From Novosphingobium sp. BW1 (lineage in GTDB: Bacteria; Pseudomonadota; Alphaproteobacteria; Sphingomonadales; Sphingomonadaceae): 64,000 nt of DNA. The position numbers and the translations under genes are program-made. The stretch lies in contig NZ_VIRF01000091.1 in NCBI RefSeq assembly GCF_008107685.1, forward strand, positions 1 to 64,000. Reading direction: 5' to 3'. Within the stretch, counting starts at the first letter, position 1, and every line of letters starts with the position of its first letter. Below are positions 45,001-52,814 of this stretch, piece by piece. The notes beneath the pieces were generated by a model. The model was not told the DNA's origin, did not search any database, and saw only the letters and a list, made by a program, of their open reading frames with translations.

Positions 45001-46551
45001 ACCTCGATGTACCGCGATAGTGACGGCGAAGAGTATCATCTGATTCTCGCGGCGATCGGGGGGAGCGGCTATGACGATCTCGTCCTCGCCGAGCTCGAAC
45101 GTCCGAACGTCCATGGACGGACCGATGGGGTCACCGCAGCCCGCTGGACGCGCAATTCGGCGGTGACGGCAAAGCTCGAAGAGATTGCAAGGGATCCCGA
45201 CGACGATACCTACCGCCGGGTGATGCTGATGGAATCGCTCGCCGCGCATCACGCCGACGAGGGCCTCACCGCGATGATCCGTCACGGCGCGCCGCTCATC
45301 GTGCGTGCCGTTGACATTCGCGAGCACGGACCGCCATGGTCCAACGAAAGCATAGCCGCGGTCCGCGGGCTGCTTGCAGATCCGGACCCGGCCGAGCGGC
45401 TCGTCGGCGTCAACCTCTGCGCCTTCCTGCCCGAGCCCATTGCCGGCGACCTGCTCGCGCCCATCCTCGCCGATCCGGCGGCAAGCGAGGACGAGGTGTC
45501 GCTGACCGTCGGCGTGCTTGCCCAGCTCGAGCATTACCGGCCGGACTTCCTGGAACGGATCGCGCCGCGCCTCGCCTTGAAGGACGGCGGCATTCTCGCG
45601 GCGAACTATCTCGCCTGGAGCGGCGACGAAGCCGCGCGCCGCGTAGTGGCCGACTGGCTCGAGCGCAATCCGCTCAACGAACTGAACTCGGCCGTGCTGC
45701 CGATAGCGTTCCGCCTGCTCGCTTTCGGCGACAGCGAGGCCGCGGGCCGGCAATTCCTGCGCAGAGTACTCGACAAGGGCCTGGGCTTCGGCAACGAGGG
45801 CGAGCTCTGGGCCATACTTGCGTCGGCCGGCGATAACGAAGCGAGCGAGGCGCTGCAGGCGATCGCCTATCAGAAACCGCGGCGGGGCGCAGACTCGGTC
45901 ATTGCCGCCACGAAAGCCCTGGCCCAATCGGTACCCGAAGAGGCCCAAGCGGCGGCCGAGCGCTTTTTTCGCAGGGACCGCAACATCGCCGCCGCGGCCT
46001 TGCTGATCGAACTCGACACCGAGACCGGCCTTTCCGCGGTGCTCGACGAGTACCAAGATGCGCCAGCGACGACGCAGGATGCTCTCGGACGGCTCATGCG
46101 GAGCGCTGTGCCCAGCGCCCGCCTGGCGGACAGTATTGCCGACCTCGCCAGCAGCGACGATGTTAAAGAACGGCTCGTGGCCGCCGAGCTCGGCGCGTGG
46201 CTTCCAGCCGAAACCCCATGTCCTGCCCTCACCAGGCTCGCCGACGACGAATCCTACGATGTCGAAAAGGCGGCGCTGTCAGCGCTTGTCCGGCGCCGTG
46301 CGGATGCCGAGGCCGCCGAGATCATCGCGCGCATCGAAACGCAGCCGCGTCCGCGCCAATGGGCCTGGCTCCATGCCCTCGTCCGGCTCGCCGATCCCGC
46401 CCACCTCGCAAACCCGCGCGATCCCCGTTCGATCCACGCGCTACTTGGTCGGCTCGGCGAGGATTTTCGCGAGGAGGCGAACAAGGCGCTCGAGAAGCGC
46501 CGCAAAGACCTCTTCAAGGATGCCGAAAAGCGTGACAAAAATCGGGACTGA
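42031..46551 (+). CDS. Giant STAND-like P-loop NTPase with possible N-terminal nuclease and helical-repeat C terminus
   Basis: A 1506-residue protein from GTG 42031 (GGAG nine bases upstream). Residues about 1-130 (FAGILFQLLATLRSGV, VRLIAEPASGG, RQVDQMKIRRGQKGW, VLPDLFKA, DFRFVTDN) resemble the DUF4297/Cap4-type PD-(D/E)xK nuclease layout, with Glu45 and Gln64-x-Lys66 as candidate active residues. Walker A follows at LSGDSGQGKTW (Lys291), with a Walker B-like VWLTVYLDDLAD. Residues from about 650 to the end form a long series of HEAT-like helical repeats. Effector, STAND NTPase and repeat sensor in that order is the layout of Avs-type antiphage proteins. The NTPase and repeats are clear; the nuclease and defence role are inference. 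Confidence 0.7.
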   Translation: MPTGGQWNFAGILFQLLATLRSGVTAAVSEVHEGRHTLSVRLIAEPASGGDATTLTGRHRQVDQMKIRRGQKGWTLREMVENVLPDLFKAHDQAGPPTDFRFVTDNLAGTKALAGFLKEVRAVRARELGPAGLEPNARRFRWGQQRVSASELFVKIAAHLAPDDSAAAWDFLGAVEIVGCSEVAAIAQIDTLIGKMADDLSEVRTRRMALCTALLELGKAGEAVDLAALFRSVRLEPDKLTIERDLSALLRTDVEREAALRQYDRAMDVRAAPDLPAAPLVLLSGDSGQGKTWRLCQAALRHGEDGGCGILLPATGTVPEIEQAIVDLVWRNRFGGTASLARVAELLGPRLANETGVWLTVYLDDLADAELAHGLARLPWQRWGIRMVVTAQDRIAQLLGNAVPALAEISVPDFTLPELRDYLTRAGRDPRFLPDDVLMSLLRPVLASIFCRIPESATWTAVTEYTLMDEYWRWATTIHRSQPIHRSDGAAVVALAGAVLDGPALYPWPPSLVAQPLLDAGTRDRLITNGVLREDAEGALEMSHSRLLNWVVALEITRRFLEGELDLQGVADQLGKLDQITTPLGDRIGQRLGYVLHDLFWMLARRARPEEVGALALLVVRGGVASNDHEHFFTAGLGSLGAPIAPALAWMARQTYPEKERLLPRHIAAALVAVSEVAADTVRTIAGALIDENGAHTHQVALQIMRRLAVPSALDNLWELNQARGRALDAARGDSNWGGYYHDKQQSYAALARAVTANPDWLARKAAAITEGDDATQALWLLIDLDLAVARPIWQAHKANLLDRAPADGNAAPRAIRHFLDREEIARVENALAASSEIVTALWFDTLARLDPEAAVEALYRLKPGDLCGTSHWWLPGLVHRTGEKARDAVRATLGEQRYQGDPVLMTLTHAYQSAPEVLDARTFDKLLDNYEECLAADAAGTTDGKITRRHLRAVIASVNAPALLERLAARAGGRLEALLLEKARARSGRTSMYRDSDGEEYHLILAAIGGSGYDDLVLAELERPNVHGRTDGVTAARWTRNSAVTAKLEEIARDPDDDTYRRVMLMESLAAHHADEGLTAMIRHGAPLIVRAVDIREHGPPWSNESIAAVRGLLADPDPAERLVGVNLCAFLPEPIAGDLLAPILADPAASEDEVSLTVGVLAQLEHYRPDFLERIAPRLALKDGGILAANYLAWSGDEAARRVVADWLERNPLNELNSAVLPIAFRLLAFGDSEAAGRQFLRRVLDKGLGFGNEGELWAILASAGDNEASEALQAIAYQKPRRGADSVIAATKALAQSVPEEAQAAAERFFRRDRNIAAAALLIELDTETGLSAVLDEYQDAPATTQDALGRLMRSAVPSARLADSIADLASSDDVKERLVAAELGAWLPAETPCPALTRLADDESYDVEKAALSALVRRRADAEAAEIIARIETQPRPRQWAWLHALVRLADPAHLANPRDPRSIHALLGRLGEDFREEANKALEKRRKDLFKDAEKRDKNRD

Positions 46552-46661
46552 ATCCAGACCGTCGCGCGCCCCGCTATGCTAGGCCTTTTTCACGCGTTAA
46601 CGTACGGCCGCATTGAGAGAACAGGTTTCCGCTCGCAGCGTCGACTTTGTCGGCGGTTCGT

Positions 46662-48953
46662 TCACTTGCGCGCGAAAGCTAGGACACGTTGACAGAAGCC
46701 GGTCAGCTCCTGACTGTTGATCGCCTGCGTCTGCCAGGCCGGATTGGTGTCGTGATGGAAATTGTTGCCATAGTCCTTGAGTGCGCGAAGCTCGTCGATG
46801 TCTACCTGCGAGAGAAGCTGGTTGGCAGCACCAACTCGCGGGATACAGCGGCCGATGAATGGTCCGATCAGCGACCCTGGGGGGAAGTCTGCTGGAAAGG
46901 CAACGCGGAGATAGGCCTCAAGTATCGGGCGCAGTGCAATTGCGGCGGGGCGCTCCTGCGCCGGATCGCCGGTGGCAACGAACCCGGTAACGAGGGCATG
47001 ATTGCGATCATGTTCCGTGATGCAGTCCTGGTGCACGTCCCATTCGGCGATCGAAGATCCCTGACCATCGCGCCGGACCAGAAACGAACTGCGCAACCCT
47101 GTCGTCGCACCTTTCCATATGTCGCAGAGATAAGGCTTGAAATGTGAGAGGACGATCACCTGGCGGACGCGCGCCAGCAACAGCCTGATCTGCTGGACTG
47201 TGGCGACCGAGCGATGTTCATCAAGGCTGGTCATAGGGTCGTCGATCACGACGATTGCGTTCGCGAGCTGCGCGTTCTGTTCGAGCGACGCGAAAAAGAA
47301 CGCGAGCGCGAGCGTATTGCGGTCGCCCGCACTCAGCGTGTTGCGGAAGCTGGCGCCCTCGCTTGCCGTGACGGGAACGGCGACCTGGTTGATAACGACA
47401 CTGTAGGTGCAGGATGATCCGCCCCGGGTGTTGACCGAGTTTACCGCATCGACCCGGTAGCCAGCGCCAAAGCGCTGGAGATAATCGTTAATCGCCTGCT
47501 GATAGGCAGGAAAAACGTTCTGGCGGTAGTTGTCGAGGTCGACGCGCGCGGCGTCTCGCAGCGCTTCGGTCGCCGCCTTTTCTGCCTTTTCGGCGAGATA
47601 CGCGTCGCACAGCGCGTTGACCGGCCCACCGTGCCGAACCTTGATAAGCTGCAGGCGCGCAAGATCGGCTTCGGTGGTCGGGACATTGGCGCCCGCTGCC
47701 TGCTCCTTCACCAGCGCGATATCGCCGTTGCGCTCGACAAGCTGGCCCGCGGCATCAGCAACCTGCTGTCGGCGCCCGTCGTAGAGATTGATCGCGGCGC
47801 GCGCGGCGTCATCCAGCGCCGAGGCCTCCAGCGGCGCGCTGAACTTGGCGCGAAGCGCCCGGAGCGCCGCGTCACGCGCGGTGTTCCAGTCGCGCGTAAT
47901 CGCAGCTGTGTCGAGGTCGAATGCCGGGAGGTCGATGTAGGCACCCCAGAACGTGCGCGCCTCGCCGATTTCACGAACCGAACGCTCGAAGGCGCCGAGA
48001 ACCTCACCGCGATGCTCTTCGGCAAAGGCCTTGCCCGCCTCGGTGATCGTGGCTTTCAGGGCCTCATAGGCCTCGCTGAAATAGGCCTGATAGTGGCGCA
48101 GCAAGGGTGATCCGGCTAGATCCTGCGCGCAAAACGGACAGGCTTCCGTGCCATCATCCACGCGCATGGCGGGCAGGAATCCCATACCCTTGCCGACCCA
48201 TTCCTCGCCCTCCTTGCCGAGCCGCGTCAAATGCGCGCGTACTCGCGCGATCGCGTCGGCTTCGACATCGACAAGCGTGCGCCCGAGAAGCGTGTTGATC
48301 TGATCAGCATCGATGGCGGGTAGCGCCAGTGCAACAAACTCCCCGCGCGCTTGAATCGCTTGGGCGTTCTTCGCCGCAGCGAGCGCGCGCTCGGCATTGG
48401 CGATCTTCGGGTCAATATCATCCTCGTCGGGAAGCGCGCAGAATTGGTCGACGGACAGTGCACCCCGCGTGCCAGCGGGGATCGCTGCCTCGTGCTGGCG
48501 CAGCGCCTTACTGTGCTCTTCGATCCGTTTAACATGGCCAATCAGTGCGATGTTGAGAGCGACGCCCGGCGCGCCAAGGATCAATTCGTGGAGATTCTGG
48601 CGGTGCCCGGCTTCGACTTCGATCCCGGAGCACACATTGGCAGATACGAAGGCATCGTCGAATACGACGATGTCAGGCGTCGGCGCGTTCCACGCGCCGT
48701 TTTGGAAAGTGAAATTGGTTCCGGCGAGCGTAAGCACGATGTTCGGCGGATTAGCGGCGCCGAGCCGCCGACGTTCCAACACGCCGGCCGGATCGCCGGT
48801 GCTCGCCGATTTGAGGATCGCCGCGAGCGTCGTTTTACCGCGACCATTTTCACCATAGATAAGGCTGAGCTTGGTGAGCGGCGGTAACTGCGCGGCGGCC
48901 ACCGCATTGTCGAATTGCCCGATATTGCTCAGTAACTGGAAGCGTTCCAACAA
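46662..48953 (-). CDS. AAA_13-type ABC-like ATPase with zinc-hook-like CPFC motif
   Basis: A SMC/RloC-like ATPase of about 763 residues. Walker A is IYGENGRGKTTLAAIL, the ABC signature region is SAGDRNTLALAFFFASL, and Walker B is IVVIDDPMTSLDEHRS. Between them lie coiled-coil segments and a CPFCAQDL motif like that of RloC/AAA_13 proteins. The C terminus has FHHDTNP, a HEPN-like or family-specific tail. TTG 48953 is preferred, with GGGGGG eight bases upstream and LERFQLLSNIGQFD immediately after; the open frame extends to TTG 49010. It is convergent with the giant NTPase. Relatives include anticodon nucleases and antiphage ATPases, but the nuclease residues of PrrC/RloC were not identified. 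Confidence 0.82.
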   Translation of the reverse strand: MLERFQLLSNIGQFDNAVAAAQLPPLTKLSLIYGENGRGKTTLAAILKSASTGDPAGVLERRRLGAANPPNIVLTLAGTNFTFQNGAWNAPTPDIVVFDDAFVSANVCSGIEVEAGHRQNLHELILGAPGVALNIALIGHVKRIEEHSKALRQHEAAIPAGTRGALSVDQFCALPDEDDIDPKIANAERALAAAKNAQAIQARGEFVALALPAIDADQINTLLGRTLVDVEADAIARVRAHLTRLGKEGEEWVGKGMGFLPAMRVDDGTEACPFCAQDLAGSPLLRHYQAYFSEAYEALKATITEAGKAFAEEHRGEVLGAFERSVREIGEARTFWGAYIDLPAFDLDTAAITRDWNTARDAALRALRAKFSAPLEASALDDAARAAINLYDGRRQQVADAAGQLVERNGDIALVKEQAAGANVPTTEADLARLQLIKVRHGGPVNALCDAYLAEKAEKAATEALRDAARVDLDNYRQNVFPAYQQAINDYLQRFGAGYRVDAVNSVNTRGGSSCTYSVVINQVAVPVTASEGASFRNTLSAGDRNTLALAFFFASLEQNAQLANAIVVIDDPMTSLDEHRSVATVQQIRLLLARVRQVIVLSHFKPYLCDIWKGATTGLRSSFLVRRDGQGSSIAEWDVHQDCITEHDRNHALVTGFVATGDPAQERPAAIALRPILEAYLRVAFPADFPPGSLIGPFIGRCIPRVGAANQLLSQVDIDELRALKDYGNNFHHDTNPAWQTQAINSQELTGFCQRVLAFARK

Positions 48954-49267
48954 CGCAGTATCCCCCCATGATTCAACGACGATTGAATCAGTTTTGCGGA
49001 TCGCTGCCAAGTCGTGTCAGCACTCACTTTGCAATATTTCGCGGAACGCAGGCACAAAATTCAATAATGCCTTGCTGACGATAAGCGGGAGTGTCCGGTC
49101 GTCGTTCGACAGTCCACGCCGCCAATCGGTCCTAAATTCTACCGTTGGCAGCCTTATTTAGGCAGATGAACCTACGTCAGGTTTCGAGGACCTGCTCGAG
49201 CGCCGCGAACGACGGCTATGTCGGCGCGAGCCGACACCGGTGCCGGGAATCTCAGGTTAGCCGCCGA
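48954..49267. other. Spacer between the AAA_13 gene and the lytic transglycosylase gene
   Basis: No separate gene is seen. The first 57 bases are an in-frame upstream extension of the AAA_13 gene, with an alternative TTG start at 49008-49010; the rest probably holds its promoter and the end of the DNA-processing operon. Confidence 0.45.
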
Positions 49268-49819
49268 CTATTGCGACCAGGGTGCAGGTACAGCCGGACC
49301 GAAGGCATTGTCTCCGAACCGGCGTTTCATGCGCTTCGCCACGCTCAGCGAATAGCGCCGTTGCCGCCAGGCTGTCGGGCTGTGGTAGACCCCAACCGCC
49401 CGCCAAAAGTCTCCTGTATCACGCAGCGCCGCGAGAAATATCCAGCGGGCCGCATCCACGTTGAAACAGGCATCGAAGCGGAGCCAATTGCGGACCTCAG
49501 GCCCTGACCTGCCCATTAGCTCTGCAATCCTCGGTACCCACCAACTGTTGATCTGCAAGGGGCCAAGATCGTGTGTGCCATTGGTGTTTTCGACCTCTGC
49601 ACCGATCCAGCCCGCCTCCTGGTCGCGCAGGCCCCAAAGAGTCTTTTCAAGCCAGGGACGGCCCGCTGCAGCGCCGTGGATGCAACTGGCAATACGGGCC
49701 TCATCAGACTTGCGCACCGCGGCATGGACCGGTGTTGCCAAAAACATGAAAGCCGATGCTGGTAACCAAAGACGAGACACCTGCCCGAATAGCGTTGGTC
49801 GAAGGACATTGGCGATCAT
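49268..49819 (-). CDS. Lytic transglycosylase (VirB1/TrbN-like)
   Basis: A 183-residue exported murein hydrolase. A signal-like hydrophobic N terminus (LWLPASAFMFLATPVHAA) precedes a lysozyme-like SLT domain with the catalytic Glu in LRDQEAGWIGAEVE, the DLGPLQINSWWVP core, and the AVGVYHSPTAW motif. It would open peptidoglycan for the transfer apparatus. AAGGAG precedes the ATG. It is the last gene of a minus-strand operon, 31 bases after the relaxase gene. Confidence 0.9.
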   Translation of the reverse strand: MIANVLRPTLFGQVSRLWLPASAFMFLATPVHAAVRKSDEARIASCIHGAAAGRPWLEKTLWGLRDQEAGWIGAEVENTNGTHDLGPLQINSWWVPRIAELMGRSGPEVRNWLRFDACFNVDAARWIFLAALRDTGDFWRAVGVYHSPTAWRQRRYSLSVAKRMKRRFGDNAFGPAVPAPWSQ

Positions 49820-49850
49820 GGACGAACTCCTTCACAGTCAGGCAATGGCA

Positions 49851-52814
49851 TCAGCGGTCAAAACCGGATCGATCGTTGGATTTCTGGTGATCTTGATCTG
49901 CGGCTGGCGAAGCATGTCCCCTGCCTGCGTGCGCATGACTGCGGCCGGTGCTGGCTCGGCGGTCAAGTGCCGACTTCAGGATACGATCCATGATTTCCGC
50001 AATGCCGCGCGCGCCTTCTGCGAGATGCTCACCCAGGCCCTGCGGTGAGCGGCGTTGATCAAGCTGACGTTCCAGCAGCTGGTCGCGCCGATCCTGGCGA
50101 CGATGTTGCTGGTCCTCGCGCGCCTGCGCCAGACGGCCTGCATGACGATCGGCAAGGGCGCGCGCGGTATCGCGATCGAGCCGACCGAGCCCTTCCAGCG
50201 CCGAGGTTTTCTCGCCGGTCCGGGCTTCCAGCTTTTCGACGAGCTTCTTCTCGTTTTCGGTCCAGAGCTTGACGCCCAGACGCGCGCGCGTGATCGCCGT
50301 GTAGTAGTTCTGGCCATTGACCAGGGCGGAATTGACCGGCGCCAGGACATAGACCCGCGCATAGGTCTTCGACTGCGCGGAATAGACCGTTTCGGCATAA
50401 CCGTGGTCCCAGGTCTTGTGCAGGGATAGGTCGATGGTCTGGACGCGCTCCCCGCGGTCCCAGCGGATGATGGCAAGGCTCCCTTCCAGCTTCTCGACCG
50501 AACCGCGCTCGGCATTCTTGAGGTCCAGTTCGCGGTTGACGAGCCGCCACTGGATGCGGTCGCCTTGCGCAAGATCACGCTCTTCGCGGTGGAACACGTT
50601 GACGTGACGCGCTTGCCCCAGGCGCGGATCCCACCGGATCATGCGGCCATTCTCATCGACAAGGCGAACGACCTGTCTGCCATTGGCATCCTGGCTGAGA
50701 CCGGCCACCCGGTACTCGGTATCGCGGGCAATGCCAGGACCGGCCAGATCGCGCGCGAAGGTTACGACCTGGCCGCCGGAATAGAAGCGCGCGAAGTGCT
50801 TTTCCTGGGCGGTCATGCCTGCGGGCGTGAGCACCGAGAGGCGTGTATCCTCGGCCGCGATCGCGCTCTCGGACTTCAAGGTCTCCCGGATCTTCGCATT
50901 GACCAGAAGCCTGGTTTCGTTCTCGAGCACGAGGATATTGGTCGTCGCGCGGGTCTCCGGCTTGAGCCGAGTCCATTCCTCGACGAGTCCCCTCGCCAGG
51001 CGTTCCGCGCTTGCCCCGCTCACCACCTTGTCGAGCTTTTCGAGCGAAGCGGCATAGTTGCCAGCGCGGGCCTCGGTGACCGCGGATTTCATCGTTCGCG
51101 TTTCCTGACGCATGGATTCCGTCAGCTCGGCGGTCGGAAGTCCCAGGCGCTGAAGGAGCCAGAATGGCTTGCCCTGCTCGATCGCGCCAGTCTGCCGGTT
51201 GTCCCCCAGCAGGATGAGCCTCGCGCCTGTCTCCCGGCTTATCTGGAGCAGGCGTTGAGCCTGCCGGTTCCCCAATTGCCCCGCCTCGTCGACCAGCAGG
51301 ACGTGGGTATCGGTGATCCCGTGCCCGCCGCCTGCCAACAGGCTGGCCACGGTTCTGGCATCAACGCGTGCCCCGTCGCCTAGATTGGAGGCAGCCGAGG
51401 AAGTCGGCGCCAGAGCGAGAAAGTGCGTTCCCGGTTCGGCCGCCTCGGCAAGCGTACGCATCAGCATCGACTTGCCTGCACCGGCGACGCCATGGAGCCC
51501 TGTCACGCGGTCGCGCGATGACGCGAGCATGACCAGCGCCTGCTCTTGCGCCGGATTGAGCCCTGCGTGTTCGAGCCGTGCCAGCAGGCGATCGGACGGA
51601 GCAATGGGCCGGGCATCATCCAGTGCAAGGGCGAGTTCGCGCGACAATGCCTGCTCGAGGCGGGCACTGCGCCGCGTTGTGCGCCCCCGGGTCAAGGGGC
51701 GATCGCCGGTCAGCTCGCGCACCGCTAGCAGCTTGCGCCGTGCTTCATGCGCACCGATGAGTGGCCGCACTTCGGCAAGACGGACCTCCCCGACATGGCT
51801 CGCCAGCGCATGGCGATAGAGTGAGCCCAGATTCGAAACGGCCTCGCGGGTTTCAGCCTGGCGGATCCCGAACAGGGCTGCACGCCGGCTCGCCATGGGA
51901 TCGTTTTGCAGCCCCTGCCCTTCGCGCTCTGCCGCCCGGATCGCTAGCGCGGCCAACTCCTTGGCATAAGGCTTTGCACGCTCGGTCCATTGCTCTTTCA
52001 GGTCGCCCAGCCCCGCTTTGACCTTGGGTCCACGCGTTTCGTAGAAAGACGCACGGCGCGCGGCCTGCCCGGTAAGGCCATGCTCCTGCGCATGAGCATC
52101 GATCTTTCGGGAACGCTGTGAGGTCTCGCGGATGAAGTCCTTGGGCACGCCAGCGATCTCAAAGAGGCCCCGACGCGGGTCGAATTCGATTTCGAAGCCT
52201 TGCTCGCGCAGGTCCCGCGCGAGTTCGTTGCGGTACACCTGTCCCGCCACCATCTGCTCGGCAAACATGGCCCGGGTTTCGAGGCTCGCCATGGGCCCGT
52301 CCACTTCGCGATTGGTCATGTTGAGGACGACGACATGGGTGTGAAGGTGCGGGTCAAGGTCCCGGCTCGCATGCTCGGTAAAGTGGGCGAAGAGCAGTCT
52401 TCCAGTCGTCTCGTGGATGATCGCACCATCCTCGCGCCGGCGGAGCGAGGCATGTTCTTCCAGATAGGAAAGCGCCGCCGTCACCGCGCCCTCGTGCGCC
52501 TCGATGATCCGCTCATCGCCCGCGACGAGCGCCATGATCGAAACCGACTTGGGTGCATTGACCGCGAAGTCCCATCCGGGATGGTGCTGGATTTCCCCGT
52601 CCGCGCGATGCCGTCCAAGCTGCTGGCCGGCCACGCGCCCGGCAAGCAGTTCGGCAAAGACATGATGATCGACCTTACCTTCGAGCCCGAATTCGTGCGC
52701 AAGGCGCCCTCCCCATTGGCTGGGTTCGTCACCACCCTTGGTGTAATAGTCGCCCACCGTATAATAGCGCGCGATATTGCCTGAAGTGCCCTTGAGACGG
52801 CGGGGGTGGATCAT
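49851..52814 (-). CDS. traI: MobF-family relaxase/helicase (TraI/TrwC-like)
   Basis: A 987-residue conjugative relaxase. The N-terminal TrwC domain has Tyr17-Tyr18 and Tyr23-Tyr24 as nicking candidates, and the metal-binding three-His motif at His156, His158 and His160 (LHTHVVVLNM). A helicase domain follows, with Walker A GLHGVAGAGKSMLMRT (Lys448) and a VLLVDEAGQLGNRQ Walker B. A basic C-terminal tail completes it. It should nick oriT, stay bound to the 5' end and unwind the strand. The start overlaps the traD stop. Confidence 0.95.
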   Translation of the reverse strand: MIHPRRLKGTSGNIARYYTVGDYYTKGGDEPSQWGGRLAHEFGLEGKVDHHVFAELLAGRVAGQQLGRHRADGEIQHHPGWDFAVNAPKSVSIMALVAGDERIIEAHEGAVTAALSYLEEHASLRRREDGAIIHETTGRLLFAHFTEHASRDLDPHLHTHVVVLNMTNREVDGPMASLETRAMFAEQMVAGQVYRNELARDLREQGFEIEFDPRRGLFEIAGVPKDFIRETSQRSRKIDAHAQEHGLTGQAARRASFYETRGPKVKAGLGDLKEQWTERAKPYAKELAALAIRAAEREGQGLQNDPMASRRAALFGIRQAETREAVSNLGSLYRHALASHVGEVRLAEVRPLIGAHEARRKLLAVRELTGDRPLTRGRTTRRSARLEQALSRELALALDDARPIAPSDRLLARLEHAGLNPAQEQALVMLASSRDRVTGLHGVAGAGKSMLMRTLAEAAEPGTHFLALAPTSSAASNLGDGARVDARTVASLLAGGGHGITDTHVLLVDEAGQLGNRQAQRLLQISRETGARLILLGDNRQTGAIEQGKPFWLLQRLGLPTAELTESMRQETRTMKSAVTEARAGNYAASLEKLDKVVSGASAERLARGLVEEWTRLKPETRATTNILVLENETRLLVNAKIRETLKSESAIAAEDTRLSVLTPAGMTAQEKHFARFYSGGQVVTFARDLAGPGIARDTEYRVAGLSQDANGRQVVRLVDENGRMIRWDPRLGQARHVNVFHREERDLAQGDRIQWRLVNRELDLKNAERGSVEKLEGSLAIIRWDRGERVQTIDLSLHKTWDHGYAETVYSAQSKTYARVYVLAPVNSALVNGQNYYTAITRARLGVKLWTENEKKLVEKLEARTGEKTSALEGLGRLDRDTARALADRHAGRLAQAREDQQHRRQDRRDQLLERQLDQRRSPQGLGEHLAEGARGIAEIMDRILKSALDRRASTGRSHAHAGRGHASPAADQDHQKSNDRSGFDR

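Noticed and set aside
44641..46056. 471-codon open frame on the minus strand
   Set aside because: Antisense to the giant NTPase; the sequence is low in recognisable structure and has no ribosome binding site or operon context.
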